A stretch of 64,000 nucleotides of DNA, taken from NCBI RefSeq assembly GCF_029717145.1, contig NZ_CP099222.1, forward strand, positions 2,108,001-2,172,000, in the 5' to 3' direction. Below, one piece after another: positions 19,862 through 29,249 of the stretch (position 1 is its first letter; the number at the start of each line of letters is the position of its first letter). A program made the position numbers and the translations under genes. The notes under the pieces were generated by a model. It was not told the DNA's origin. It saw nothing but the letters and a program-made list of their open reading frames with translations, and did no database searches. This DNA is from Citrobacter freundii (GTDB lineage: Bacteria > Pseudomonadota > Gammaproteobacteria > Enterobacterales > Enterobacteriaceae).

Positions 19862-20884
19862 ATGATTGTCCTGAAAAATATTTCGAAAGTGTTTACGCCA
19901 GGCAGGCTTGCTATTACCGCTGTCGATAACGTCAACCTGACGGTTGAACAGGGGCAGATTTACGGAATTATTGGCTACAGCGGTGCCGGTAAGAGCACCC
20001 TGATTCGCCTGCTTAACGGCCTTGAACAGCCAACTTCCGGCAGTGTGACCGTCAATGGTCACGATATCTCCACGGCGCGCGGGGAATCGTTACGCCAGGC
20101 ACGACTGAAAATCAGCATGGTGTTTCAGCACTTTAATCTGCTGTGGTCGCGGACCGTCAGCGAAAACATTGCCTTCTCAATGCAAATCGCCGGTGTACCA
20201 AAAGCAAAAATTAAAGCACGTGTGGCCGAACTGATTACATTGGTCGGGCTGGATGGTCGAGAAAACGCCTGGCCGTCGCAGCTCAGCGGTGGGCAAAAAC
20301 AGCGTGTCGGGATTGCCCGTGCGCTGGCGAACAACCCGGACGTGCTGTTGTGCGACGAAGCCACTTCCGCGCTGGATCCGCAAACCACCGATCAAATCCT
20401 GGATTTGCTGCTCGATATTAACCGGCGTTTCAAATTAACCATTGTGCTGATCACCCATGAGATGCACGTGGTGCGCAAAATTTGCGATCGCGTGGCGGTG
20501 ATGGAGAACGGCAAAGTGGTTGAAGAGGGCGATGTGCTCAGCGTGTTTAGCCACCCGCAGCAGCCGATCACCCGTCAGTTTGTCCGTCAGGTAAGTCAAT
20601 ATGCCGAGGAAGATGAGTTTAATCCGCAACTGGCAAGCGAACTCGGCGGTGCGGTGATTAAGTTAACGTTTACCGGACAGCGTACCCATCGGCCGGTGGT
20701 CGGGGAGCTGACCCTGCGCTACGGCCTGCCGTTTAACATTCTGCACGGCAAGATGACGCAAACCGCCCATGGCGCGTTTGGTCAACTGTGGGTGCATGTG
20801 GTGGCCACTGAAGAACAACTCAACAATATTCTGGCCGATCTGCGCCACAGCGACGTTGACGGCGAGGTTATCCAACATGGCTGA
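19862..20884 (+). CDS. MetN-type ABC transporter ATPase
   Basis: A 340-aa ATPase of the methionine uptake (MUT) family. It has Walker A GYSGAGKST, signature LSGGQKQRVG, Walker B DEATSALDP, and a C-terminal NIL/ACT-like domain (about residues 265-340) that in MetN senses cytoplasmic methionine. It is a paralogue of chromosomal metN and could carry D- or L-methionine or a related amino acid. It overlaps the permease gene by 8 bases. It sits between the orf408 operon and ttr, where Salmonella has no transporter. Confidence 0.85.
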   Translation: MIVLKNISKVFTPGRLAITAVDNVNLTVEQGQIYGIIGYSGAGKSTLIRLLNGLEQPTSGSVTVNGHDISTARGESLRQARLKISMVFQHFNLLWSRTVSENIAFSMQIAGVPKAKIKARVAELITLVGLDGRENAWPSQLSGGQKQRVGIARALANNPDVLLCDEATSALDPQTTDQILDLLLDINRRFKLTIVLITHEMHVVRKICDRVAVMENGKVVEEGDVLSVFSHPQQPITRQFVRQVSQYAEEDEFNPQLASELGGAVIKLTFTGQRTHRPVVGELTLRYGLPFNILHGKMTQTAHGAFGQLWVHVVATEEQLNNILADLRHSDVDGEVIQHG

Positions 20885-21545
20885 TTCCCTGTTTCCCCAT
20901 CTGAAATGGGACCAACTGTTCGCGGCAACTCAGGAAACGCTCTACATGACCGCGCTTTCCGGTGTGGCGACCTTTGTGCTGGGTATTGCGCTCGGACTGG
21001 CGCTATTTCTGACCGCGCGTGGCGGCCTGTATCAGAACCGCACGCTGTACAGCGCCATCTCGTTGATCGTGAATATTTTCCGCTCAATCCCGTTCATCAT
21101 TTTGATCGTGCTGCTGATCCCGGTGACCAAAACGCTGGTTGGCACCATTCTTGGTGCCAACGCCGCGCTACCCGCGCTGATCGTGGGTGCCGCACCGTTC
21201 TATGCCCGTCTGGTCGAAATTGCCCTGCGTGAAGTAGATAAAGGCGTTATTGAAGCGAGCCGCTCCATGGGGGCACGTCTGAGTACGCTTATTTTTCGGG
21301 TTTTACTGCCGGAATCATCGCCCGCTCTGGTGTCCGGTATCACCGTGACGCTGATTGCCCTGGTTAGCTACAGCGCAATGGCTGGTGTGATTGGTGCCGG
21401 TGGTTTAGGGAATTTGGCTTATCTGGAAGGATTCCAGCGCAACCACAGCGACGTTACGCTGGTGGCGACGGTGACCATTCTGGTTATTGTCTTCATCATC
21501 CAGTTTTGCGGCGATGTGATCACCTCTCTGTTAGATAAACGCTAA
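20877..21545 (+). CDS. MetI-type ABC permease
   Basis: A 222-aa inner-membrane permease with about five transmembrane helices and the cytoplasmic coupling loop IEASRSMGARLSTLIFRVLLPES that docks on the ATPase. The start chosen is ATG 20877 (MADSLFPHLKWDQ), overlapping the end of the MetN-like gene; the longer upstream frame is out-of-frame metN sequence. Confidence 0.87.
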   Translation: MADSLFPHLKWDQLFAATQETLYMTALSGVATFVLGIALGLALFLTARGGLYQNRTLYSAISLIVNIFRSIPFIILIVLLIPVTKTLVGTILGANAALPALIVGAAPFYARLVEIALREVDKGVIEASRSMGARLSTLIFRVLLPESSPALVSGITVTLIALVSYSAMAGVIGAGGLGNLAYLEGFQRNHSDVTLVATVTILVIVFIIQFCGDVITSLLDKR

Positions 21546-21566
21546 TAAAATACGGAAACCATTATC

Positions 21567-22379
21567 ATGAAAAAATCACTGACATTACTCGCCGCCGCCA
21601 CCTTAAGCGCCCTGAGCTTTGCGTCGTGGGCAGATACGCTGACCGTGGGCGCGTCCAACGTGCCGCACGCTGAGATCCTCGAACAGGCGAAACCGATCCT
21701 GGCAAAGCAGGGGATCGAGCTGGAGATTAAACCGTTCCAGGACTACATTCTGCCAAACACCGCGCTGGCGGGGCGTGAGATTGACGCCAACTACTTCCAG
21801 CATATTCCGTACCTGAACAGCGTACTGAAGGATCATGCGGGTGATAAGACCTATGATTTCGTCAGCGCCGGGGCGATTCACATTGAGCCGATTGGTATCT
21901 ATTCTAAAAAGGTAAAGTCGCTGAAGGACCTGCCGGAGGGCGGAAAGATCATCATGCGTGATGCGGTGTCCGAAGAAGGGCGCATTCTGTCGATTTTCGA
22001 AAAAGAGGGTGTGATTAAGCTCAAGCCAGGCGTTGATAAAGTCACCGCGCGCATCAGCGACATCGTTGAGAACCCGAAAAAGCTGAAGTTCCTGCCTAAC
22101 GTTGAAGCGGCACTGTTGCCGCAGATGTATAACAACGATGAAGGCGATGCAGTGGTGATCAACGCCAACTACGCTATCGATGCCGGGCTGGATCCGGTGA
22201 AAGATCCGATTGCTGTCGAAAGCGGCGAAAACAACCCGTATGCCAACATCATTACCGTGCATCGCGGCGATGAGAAGAAAAAGGATATTGTGGCGCTGGT
22301 TGACGCACTGCACTCAAAAGAAATTCAGGACTGGATCCGCACCCAATATAAAGGCGCGGTGATCCCGGTAAATAACTGA
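21567..22379 (+). CDS. MetQ/NlpA-family periplasmic substrate-binding protein
   Basis: A 270-aa NlpA-family binding protein for the MetNI-like pair. The signal peptide is followed by ASWADTLTVGAS with no lipobox cysteine. Unlike MetQ, which is a lipoprotein, this one should therefore be a soluble periplasmic protein. The family core (QDYILPNTALAGREIDANYFQH, IPNVEA-like LPNVEAALLPQMYN) is present. The substrate is unknown; methionine or a relative is the default guess. Confidence 0.85.
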   Translation: MKKSLTLLAAATLSALSFASWADTLTVGASNVPHAEILEQAKPILAKQGIELEIKPFQDYILPNTALAGREIDANYFQHIPYLNSVLKDHAGDKTYDFVSAGAIHIEPIGIYSKKVKSLKDLPEGGKIIMRDAVSEEGRILSIFEKEGVIKLKPGVDKVTARISDIVENPKKLKFLPNVEAALLPQMYNNDEGDAVVINANYAIDAGLDPVKDPIAVESGENNPYANIITVHRGDEKKKDIVALVDALHSKEIQDWIRTQYKGAVIPVNN

Positions 22380-22388
22380 TCCACTTTC

Positions 22389-22465
22389 TGCCGGGTGGCG
22401 GCTTCGCCTTACCCGGCCTACAACGTCTGTAGGCCGGGTAAAACGCAGTAGCGTTGCCATCCGGC
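22389..22465. repeat. REP/BIME element
   Basis: Two inverted REP units, GCCGGGTGGCGGCTTCGCC..ACCCGGCCTAC and its counterpart GTAGGCCGGGTAAAACGC..GCCATCCGGC, in the convergent gap between the MetQ-like gene and ttrA. It can fold into a long hairpin and probably terminates or stabilises both transcripts. Confidence 0.85.
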
Positions 22466-22466
22466 G

Positions 22467-25400
22467 CTAGAGTTGCACTCGCTCGATTCTCGCCGGTAGC
22501 CCTTGGCGCACAGACGCTCCTGAGACCCAGTCCAGCCAGGTATTGGCCACCTGACGCGTCGGGTCGGCAAAACCCAAATCGTTAATATTAATCCCCGATT
22601 TAATCTTTTCATCAAACGCCATCGGCTCTCCGTCAAGCGTATGCTGTGCTGCCCCCATTTCTTTATGTCCGTAGCCATGTTCAATTGCGATAACGCCCGG
22701 CATAACGCCGTTGAGCAGGCTGACCTGCGCTTGTGCGTGTCCACCCGGCGTGATGATGCGCACCGTGTCGCCGTGTGACACACCATAACGCGCGCCGTCC
22801 TGCGGGTTGAGCGCCACCAGATTCACAGGCTTGAGATGGTGAAGACGTGGGATCACCGCCGAGGCGCTGGACATGGTATTGGACTTAAAGGAGATCATCT
22901 TCAGTGGCCATTCCTGCTGCGGAAACAATTCGTCCACCGAACGCCCGTCGGACAGGCGGGAAGGATACCAGGCCGGACAGCCGCTGTAGCGCTCGCCGGT
23001 GATCGCATGGCGGTGCGCGGCGACATCCGCGTTCCAGATTTGCAGAGGTTTCTCCCACGCATTACCGACGCGGTTATCGGTGCGGCCACTCTTATCTGGC
23101 GCAAAACGACCACCGCGCGAGTAGACAAACGCCACGCGACGAACTTCGTCGGCTTTTAGCGTGTCGGTGATGACCGGCAGGATCCGCGTCACGCCGGTCA
23201 GCGAGATATCTTCCGGCGCGGCTTCGGCGACCGGCGCCTTACCCATAAACGCAATGTTGGCGGCCAGGCGCAGGTAGTAATCTTCCGCGCGGTTCAGCGG
23301 ATAGTGATTGCCCTGCGGATCGGTAATGGCGTTATCGCCAAAGCCCGGCAGCCCAATGCGTTTTGCCACCGCGATGCAAAATGACTCCATGGATGCTGGT
23401 TGGCCGTCGGCGGTTTTGCTGGTGGCGGGTGCAACAATCGGCCAGCGGGCGGTGGTGGCCTTGCTCGCCACGCCTGCCCACGGGGCGCTGAATCCCCAGC
23501 TTTCGAAGTTGTGGGTATCCGGGACAATATAGTCCGCCAGCGCGGTGGTTTCGTTCATAAAAGCATCAATGGCAATAAATAGCGGCAGACGCGCCGGATC
23601 TTTGAGCTTTTCTTCCGCTACGCCACGCAGCCCCGCAATGCCGTAAAACGGGTTGGTCATGTTGGAGATCCAGGCTTTTAGCGGATACGGGTAGCCTTCG
23701 AGCGCCGAGACGAGTAATTCGGTCAACTGCCCGGCGACAAACGGATACCATGGGGCTTTCGCCGGGAAGGGCGATTGTCCGGCAGCCACTTTATTACGGT
23801 ACTCTTCCGAGGATTCATAGGCGGTTTTACTGCGCGCGATGCTCAGGCCTTTCGGCTTCACCTTTCCGGCGAAACTGTCCATATTGTAGCGCGGTCCGTC
23901 AGTGGCACCGTTGAATTTACCGCCGCCCACAAAGACCCCGCCTTCGAGGCTGAGGTTGCCAATCAGCGCATTCAGCATCATCACCGCCCAGGCGTTGTAA
24001 AATCCGTTGCCTGCCATCATCCCGCCGTGGGTGATCACCGCCGCTTTACGCCCGTGACGGGTAAAGGCGTCCGCCAGCGCGCCTATTTTTGCCTCCGACA
24101 CGCCGCACTGCTGGCTGTATTGCGCCAGTGACAGCTTTTCGGCAGACTCTTTCAGACGCTGGAATCCGCTTTTGACCGTCACGGTTTGCCCGTCGGCCAG
24201 CGTTACTTCGCGGGTCACGAACAGCTGTGCGCGTTGACAGCTGCTGGCTGCTACCATGTCACCGGCCTCGTTAACGGCCAGCGGTTCGCCAGGCGCGTCG
24301 GTGTTCAGATGGGCGAGCGTGAGATGCTGTCCGGCAAGCGTTGGGATCTCATCGGTAATCACCAGATGCGTGGCGTTGGTCCAGCTTTTTTCTCCGGCCT
24401 GTTGCATGGCCTGGACACCAGGGATGGCGAGGTAATCGGCGTTGTAACGCTGCTTTTCGATGATCCAGCGGATCATTCCCATTGCCAGCGCCGAGTCGCT
24501 CCCCGGGTGCACAGGCTGCCAGTGACCGCGATCGTCAGCCAGTACTGTGGTTAATGGCAGGGCGGGTGCGACAACGACATACTCGAAATCATTGCGTAAG
24601 CGGGCGCTGGCGAGTTGGCGAGCCTGGCGCTTAAACGGGTTGCCGGACTGCGCCGGGGAGGTGCCCATAAATAACGCGAACTCAACGTTATCCCAGTCCG
24701 GTTTGACGTGGGTGTTTTTATCCAGATCGCCCATTAACGCGCCGGAACCGGCCCGATACGCTAGCCCACAATACGCACCGTGCGCACCGAAGTTTTTACT
24801 ACCAAAACTGTTCAGTGCGAAACGGCGGATAAACGTATCGCGTCCCTCGTCGCTGGTATTGGTGACCAGCAGTTGATTGGATTTCGGGCCAAAGCCGGGG
24901 TGCTTAGCATCTAACGGGGTGATGGGGTCGTGGATGGCCCGCAGGCCGTCAATGTGACCTTCGCCAAACAGGTCGCCGCCTTCCACCACCTCTTTGATGA
25001 GCTGTTCAAAGCTGATGCGCTGCCATTTACCTTCGCCACGTTTACCGACGCGCTTCATCGGCTCCAGAATTCGCAGCGGGCTGTACAGGCCTTCGAGCAG
25101 GGTTGCGCCCCGGGCGCAGGCGGTGGAACGCGCATCAAGACCGCTTTCGCCCGCCAGTTGTTCCATTGCCGTGGCAAACGGAACCGACGAATCAATGTGA
25201 TGTTCATGCGACAGTGGGTGGTAGGGGTTGCCCGCAATGCGCAGAACTTTCCCCGCTTTGCTGTCGACGCGGACTCGCACACCGCACTGGGTCCAGCAGC
25301 CGAAGCACTGGGTCATGGCGATCACCTGCTGCGGATCCTGCTGCCAGCGCGGTTGGGCGTTGGCTTCGGGGATCAGCGCATTGCCGAAGATGCGATCGCG

Positions 25401-25538
25401 GGTGATTTTCCCCGAGGTGCCATCCAGCAAACCGTCAATCGCGCGCTTTGCCACATCCCGATAACTCAGGCCAAAGGTCACCATCCCGCCAACGGCGAGA
25501 CCAACTTTAAGCCACTGACGACGGGTTAAATTAGCCAT
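22467..25538 (-). CDS. ttrA: Tetrathionate reductase catalytic subunit TtrA
   Basis: Molybdopterin enzyme of the DMSO-reductase family that reduces tetrathionate to thiosulfate in the periplasm during anaerobic respiration. It is 1023 aa from ATG 25538, behind GGAG. A Tat signal LTRRQWLKVG is at residues 4-13. The [4Fe-4S] ligands are Cys78, Cys81, Cys85 (CFGCWTQC) and Cys141. The probable molybdenum ligand is Cys257 (AHGAYCGLAY). The frame is open 23 codons further upstream into ttrC but the Tat start is clear. It is the last gene of ttrBCA, overlapping ttrC by 8 bases. Confidence 0.96.
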   Translation of the reverse strand: MANLTRRQWLKVGLAVGGMVTFGLSYRDVAKRAIDGLLDGTSGKITRDRIFGNALIPEANAQPRWQQDPQQVIAMTQCFGCWTQCGVRVRVDSKAGKVLRIAGNPYHPLSHEHHIDSSVPFATAMEQLAGESGLDARSTACARGATLLEGLYSPLRILEPMKRVGKRGEGKWQRISFEQLIKEVVEGGDLFGEGHIDGLRAIHDPITPLDAKHPGFGPKSNQLLVTNTSDEGRDTFIRRFALNSFGSKNFGAHGAYCGLAYRAGSGALMGDLDKNTHVKPDWDNVEFALFMGTSPAQSGNPFKRQARQLASARLRNDFEYVVVAPALPLTTVLADDRGHWQPVHPGSDSALAMGMIRWIIEKQRYNADYLAIPGVQAMQQAGEKSWTNATHLVITDEIPTLAGQHLTLAHLNTDAPGEPLAVNEAGDMVAASSCQRAQLFVTREVTLADGQTVTVKSGFQRLKESAEKLSLAQYSQQCGVSEAKIGALADAFTRHGRKAAVITHGGMMAGNGFYNAWAVMMLNALIGNLSLEGGVFVGGGKFNGATDGPRYNMDSFAGKVKPKGLSIARSKTAYESSEEYRNKVAAGQSPFPAKAPWYPFVAGQLTELLVSALEGYPYPLKAWISNMTNPFYGIAGLRGVAEEKLKDPARLPLFIAIDAFMNETTALADYIVPDTHNFESWGFSAPWAGVASKATTARWPIVAPATSKTADGQPASMESFCIAVAKRIGLPGFGDNAITDPQGNHYPLNRAEDYYLRLAANIAFMGKAPVAEAAPEDISLTGVTRILPVITDTLKADEVRRVAFVYSRGGRFAPDKSGRTDNRVGNAWEKPLQIWNADVAAHRHAITGERYSGCPAWYPSRLSDGRSVDELFPQQEWPLKMISFKSNTMSSASAVIPRLHHLKPVNLVALNPQDGARYGVSHGDTVRIITPGGHAQAQVSLLNGVMPGVIAIEHGYGHKEMGAAQHTLDGEPMAFDEKIKSGININDLGFADPTRQVANTWLDWVSGASVRQGLPARIERVQL

Positions 25539-26553
25539 GTTGCATTCTCCTTGCGATCGCGTTGAGGCCTTCATGAACAATAATGAGTAGCGCAACCCAC
25601 AGGCCAAAGGTGCCTACAATGGCCAGCCAGCCATCTGTGCCGCCGGGCAGGGAGTACGGATTGAATTGCGCGTTAAATTTGGGGATGGTCTGCACCTGAA
25701 TCAGTATCGTCCAGCGCATCAGCCAGCACAGCACCATGGCGCTGAAGGCCAGCGTAATGCGCAGCGGTAATGACGATGGGTGACGTAACACCCATCCGCA
25801 AAGTGCCAGTGAGACAGCCCACAGCACTACCCAGCCGATGGCGTAGTGTCGTGCAGACGCGGCGACATCCAGCCACTGGCGAATCGCCGAGCCGGAAAGC
25901 GTATCGCCGCTCACCCACCACGCCATCACAATGGCCAGGGCGATCAACGTGACAATCTGCCCCCATGCCAGCTTGCGCGGCAGTGTGCTGTCGCGATTTA
26001 TGCTGGCGATAAGCAGGGCGAAGAAGGTTTGCAGCACGCTGAGGAACATCGCCAGCGGGAAGGCATAGCTGAACCAGATGGGACGCGCCTGCACGACGGA
26101 GACTTCGCGGCCGGTATACACCAATAATCCAATGGCTGAGAGCGCGCTGCCCACAGCCAACCATTTAGTGACGCTGTAACTTTTATGCGTAAACCGTTTG
26201 ACCTGCTGCGCCAGAAACCACAGCCCGAGAAACCCGGTGAACAACGGTAAAAACAGTGCCCCCCACGGCATCCATGACCACGGTGTCGGATAGGCATAGA
26301 AATGCCAGACGCGCGCGGTCTGGTGCAGATCCGCGGTCAGCGCCAGCGGGGCGGTGATGGCACAGGTCAGGGCGATCAGCAGCGTCAGGTTTTCTAGCTG
26401 CGGCTGCGCTTTTTTACGCCAGTGGAGCACGCAGGCGAACAGCGCCGCGCAGGCGGCAATGCCAATGAAAAAGAAATACTGTACCGCCCAGGGCAACCAG
26501 CTTATTTCCTGCGGATGGGCCAGCACCTCTTCGATAATCAGTGAATGGGTCAT
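25531..26553 (-). CDS. ttrC: Tetrathionate reductase membrane subunit TtrC
   Basis: NrfD/PsrC-family integral membrane quinol oxidase of 340 aa with about nine transmembrane helices. It passes electrons from menaquinol to TtrB. Its start codon directly abuts ttrB and its stop overlaps the start of ttrA, so the three subunits are translationally coupled in the order B, C, A. Confidence 0.95.
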   Translation of the reverse strand: MTHSLIIEEVLAHPQEISWLPWAVQYFFFIGIAACAALFACVLHWRKKAQPQLENLTLLIALTCAITAPLALTADLHQTARVWHFYAYPTPWSWMPWGALFLPLFTGFLGLWFLAQQVKRFTHKSYSVTKWLAVGSALSAIGLLVYTGREVSVVQARPIWFSYAFPLAMFLSVLQTFFALLIASINRDSTLPRKLAWGQIVTLIALAIVMAWWVSGDTLSGSAIRQWLDVAASARHYAIGWVVLWAVSLALCGWVLRHPSSLPLRITLAFSAMVLCWLMRWTILIQVQTIPKFNAQFNPYSLPGGTDGWLAIVGTFGLWVALLIIVHEGLNAIARRMQHG

Positions 26554-27288
26554 TTAAACCTCCTGCCACAGAGCGGGTTGAGCACGTCCCATCAACGGGG
26601 TGACGAAGGCGTCATCTAGCCCCAGATAGAACACGTGAGGCGAGGTGCCGCTTTCCGGTTTCAGGACTTTGATGGTGTCATGGTGTTCGTGCAGCATGCG
26701 TGAAATCCGGCTGTGCGGATCGTTGATGTCGCCAATGATGCGCGCGCCCCCCACACAGGACTCCACGCAGGCCGGGAGCAGCCCGGCTTCCAGGCGGTGC
26801 ACGCAAAATGTGCATTTGTCGGCGGTCTGCGTTTCATGGTTAATAAACCGAGCATCGTATGGGCAGGCTTGCACGCAGTAGGCGCAGCCCACACAGCGCG
26901 TATTGTCGACCACTACAATGCCATCTTCACGCTGAAAGGTGGCCTGCACGGGACAAACGGGCACACAAGGTGGGTTATCGCAATGGTTACACAGGCGCGG
27001 CAGCAGCACGTTGGTGACGCTTTGCTGACCCTCAACCTGTACCTGATACTGGTTGACGTTGGTACGAAACGCGCCCTGAGGCGTCTGGTTTTCAATGGCG
27101 CAACTGACGGTACAGGCCTGACAGCCGATACACCGCCGCAGATCAATCAACATGGCGTAGCGATGCTGGCGCGACCCCTCGTGGCGTTCTGGCGAGAAGG
27201 GAAACTCGGCCTGAGCCAGGGGAACCAGGGATGCGCCTGCGGTCAGAACGCCCAGTTGCTGGAGAAACTGCCGTTTACTGCTGTCCAT
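26554..27288 (-). CDS. ttrB: Tetrathionate reductase iron-sulfur subunit TtrB
   Basis: Periplasmic ferredoxin-like subunit that links TtrC to TtrA. It is 244 aa from ATG 27288 (MDSSKRQFLQ). It has four [4Fe-4S] cysteine groups: CIGCQACTVSC, CNHCDNPPCVPVC, CVGCAYCVQAC and CTFC...CVESC. The signal carries Lys-Arg at residues 5-6 in place of the usual twin arginine, the natural exception known from Salmonella TtrB. The extra 11 codons upstream are not needed. Confidence 0.96.
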   Translation of the reverse strand: MDSSKRQFLQQLGVLTAGASLVPLAQAEFPFSPERHEGSRQHRYAMLIDLRRCIGCQACTVSCAIENQTPQGAFRTNVNQYQVQVEGQQSVTNVLLPRLCNHCDNPPCVPVCPVQATFQREDGIVVVDNTRCVGCAYCVQACPYDARFINHETQTADKCTFCVHRLEAGLLPACVESCVGGARIIGDINDPHSRISRMLHEHHDTIKVLKPESGTSPHVFYLGLDDAFVTPLMGRAQPALWQEV

Positions 27289-27403
27289 ATTTTCTCCCGT
27301 CACAATGCAACAACGAAACATTGGTCACGCCGTTGGTTTGCGTGTGATGAATAAAGAATCTTGATGATTTACAGTGTAAAAATCGTGGCGGGGGGTACTC
27401 TAT

Positions 27404-27417
27404 TGTGGTTAACCACA
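27404..27417. promoter_or_regulatory. Perfect palindrome between ttrB and ttrS, candidate TtrR site
   Basis: TGTGGTTAACCACA, a perfect 14-bp palindrome in the 179-base divergent promoter region. A TACACT -10-like element for ttrBCA (27373-27378, minus strand) would put the palindrome centre near -44. That is where an activator replacing a poor -35 would bind, and the -35 position itself is poor (AGAGTA). TtrR binding is inferred, not shown. Confidence 0.5.
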
Positions 27418-27431
27418 TACCCGGCTTGTTG

Positions 27432-27445
27432 TTGATCTAAAACAA
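27432..27445. promoter_or_regulatory. FNR-like box in the ttr promoter region
   Basis: TTGATCTAAAACAA differs at one arm position from the FNR consensus TTGATNNNNATCAA. FNR dependence of ttrBCA is known in Salmonella. The site lies on the ttrS side of the palindrome. Confidence 0.4.
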
Positions 27446-27467
27446 CATAAATGACAGGGATAATGGC

Positions 27468-29249
27468 GTGAGATGTAAAGTAGTACATTGCCTGACGGTG
27501 CTGGCAGCGTTGTGGATGCTGAGTGGAGCGGCCTGGGCGCAGACATGGAACATTGGCGTCTTAGCCATGCGTGGGGAGATCACCACACGTAATCACTGGC
27601 AGCCGCTGGAAACCCTGCTGAATCAGCAAATCGCCGGTGAACGGTTTCATATTCAACCGCTGGACCTGCACCAGATGCAAGATGCCGTGAACCGGGGAAC
27701 CGTGCAGTTTGTGGTGACCAATCCGGCGCAGTTTGTGCAGTTAAACAACCGCGCAGCGCTACGCTGGCTGGCATCCTTACGCTCCACCCGCGGCGGAAAA
27801 GCAACCAGCAATGTGATTGGTAGTGCGATCCTGGTCAGGCGTGACGGAGAGATCGCGTCGGCACACGATCTGATCGGCAAAACGATAGGGGCGATCGATG
27901 CCCAGGCATTTGGCGGCTATTTGCTGGGTTATAAAGCGCTTATCGATGCGGGATTGCGCCCGGAGCGCGATTTGCGACTGAGGTTCACGGGTTTTCCTGC
28001 CGATGCGTTAGTGTATTTATTGCGTGAGAAAGCCGTTCAGGCCGTGATTGTGCCGGTGTGTCTGCTGGAAAAAATGGATGAAGAAGGGCTGATCCATAAA
28101 GCCGATTTTAAGGTGGTGCTCAACCATCCGACGTCGATTCCCTGCCTGAGCAGCACGCCGCTTTATCCTGACTGGTCCTTCGCCGCACTGCCCGCAGTGA
28201 GTGATGAACTTGCCGATCGCGTCACCCGGGTTCTGTTTAATGCACCACAAGATGCGCCTTTTCGCTGGGGAGCTCCCGCCTCGACCCGCGAGGTCGAAAC
28301 GTTACTACGTGACGTTCGTCAGCACCCGCAGCAGCGTCAACTGTGGCTGGATATCAAAAGCTGGTTTATCCAGCATCAACTGGTAATGGGGGCCGCAGCG
28401 GTGGTTCTGCTGTTGCTCACACTCAACTACATCTGGGTGATGCTGTTGGTCCGTCGTCGCGGCAGGCTGCTGGAGCGTAACAATGTGCTGTTGCGCAAGC
28501 AGGAGCAGGCACTGGAAACCGCGCGTCAGATGAGCGTCCTCGGCGAGATGACGTCCGGGTTTGCCCATGAACTTAACCAGCCGCTCTCGGCTATCCGTCA
28601 CTATGCGCAAGGCTGCCTGATTCGCCTGCGCGGTCAGGATCAACAGCATCCGCTGTTACCTGCGCTTGAACAGATAGATGCTCAGGCGCAGCGGGGGGCC
28701 GATACGTTGCGCAATCTGCGTCTGTGGGCCAGCCAGGCCCAGGGTAATCCAGTAATGACGGATGACTGGCAGGCGATCAACATCCGTGATGCTGTCCACC
28801 ACGTGTGGCAATTATTGCGTATGACACAGCAATTCCCTGACGTCACGCTGCAAACGACGGTCAGCGCAAACTTAACGCTGACGCTGCCCAGCGTTCTGCT
28901 GGAACAAGTACTGGCAAATCTGGTGCTTAACGCCGCTCAGGCAGGGGCCAGCACGGTGTGGTTTACCGCTCAACATGAGGACGACGGTATCAGCATACAG
29001 GTACAGGATAACGCCGGAGGAATCGATGAAACTCAGCTTTATCAAGCGTTCCAACCGTTTATGACTACCCGCAAAGAAGGAATGGGGCTGGGATTGGTCA
29101 TATGCCAACGCCTGGTTCGCTATGCCGGCGGCGAGATTAGCATCAACAATCAACAGGCTCCAGATGGTCGGGCGGGTGTCGCGGTAAGATTACATTTTAA
29201 GCCAACACAGAAAGGGGGCGATTGTGGCGATCATTCATCTGCTGGATGA
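27468..29249 (+). CDS. ttrS: Tetrathionate sensor kinase TtrS
   Basis: Membrane histidine kinase that senses tetrathionate. It is 593 aa: signal peptide, a periplasmic PhnD/phosphonate-binding-like sensor domain (about residues 25-300), a transmembrane helix (about 305-325), a short linker, then the HisKA domain with phospho-acceptor His367 (GFAHELNQPLSAI) and an HATPase domain (N box near LVLNAAQAG, G boxes DNAGGI and MGLGLVI). It starts with GTG 27468, seven bases after AGGGA. Its 3' end overlaps ttrR. Confidence 0.93.
   Translation: MRCKVVHCLTVLAALWMLSGAAWAQTWNIGVLAMRGEITTRNHWQPLETLLNQQIAGERFHIQPLDLHQMQDAVNRGTVQFVVTNPAQFVQLNNRAALRWLASLRSTRGGKATSNVIGSAILVRRDGEIASAHDLIGKTIGAIDAQAFGGYLLGYKALIDAGLRPERDLRLRFTGFPADALVYLLREKAVQAVIVPVCLLEKMDEEGLIHKADFKVVLNHPTSIPCLSSTPLYPDWSFAALPAVSDELADRVTRVLFNAPQDAPFRWGAPASTREVETLLRDVRQHPQQRQLWLDIKSWFIQHQLVMGAAAVVLLLLTLNYIWVMLLVRRRGRLLERNNVLLRKQEQALETARQMSVLGEMTSGFAHELNQPLSAIRHYAQGCLIRLRGQDQQHPLLPALEQIDAQAQRGADTLRNLRLWASQAQGNPVMTDDWQAINIRDAVHHVWQLLRMTQQFPDVTLQTTVSANLTLTLPSVLLEQVLANLVLNAAQAGASTVWFTAQHEDDGISIQVQDNAGGIDETQLYQAFQPFMTTRKEGMGLGLVICQRLVRYAGGEISINNQQAPDGRAGVAVRLHFKPTQKGGDCGDHSSAG

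Noticed and set aside
22389-22465. CRISPR or riboswitch reading of the palindromic spacer
   Set aside because: The two units are standard inverted REP sequences; no regular repeat-spacer array exists here or elsewhere in the window.
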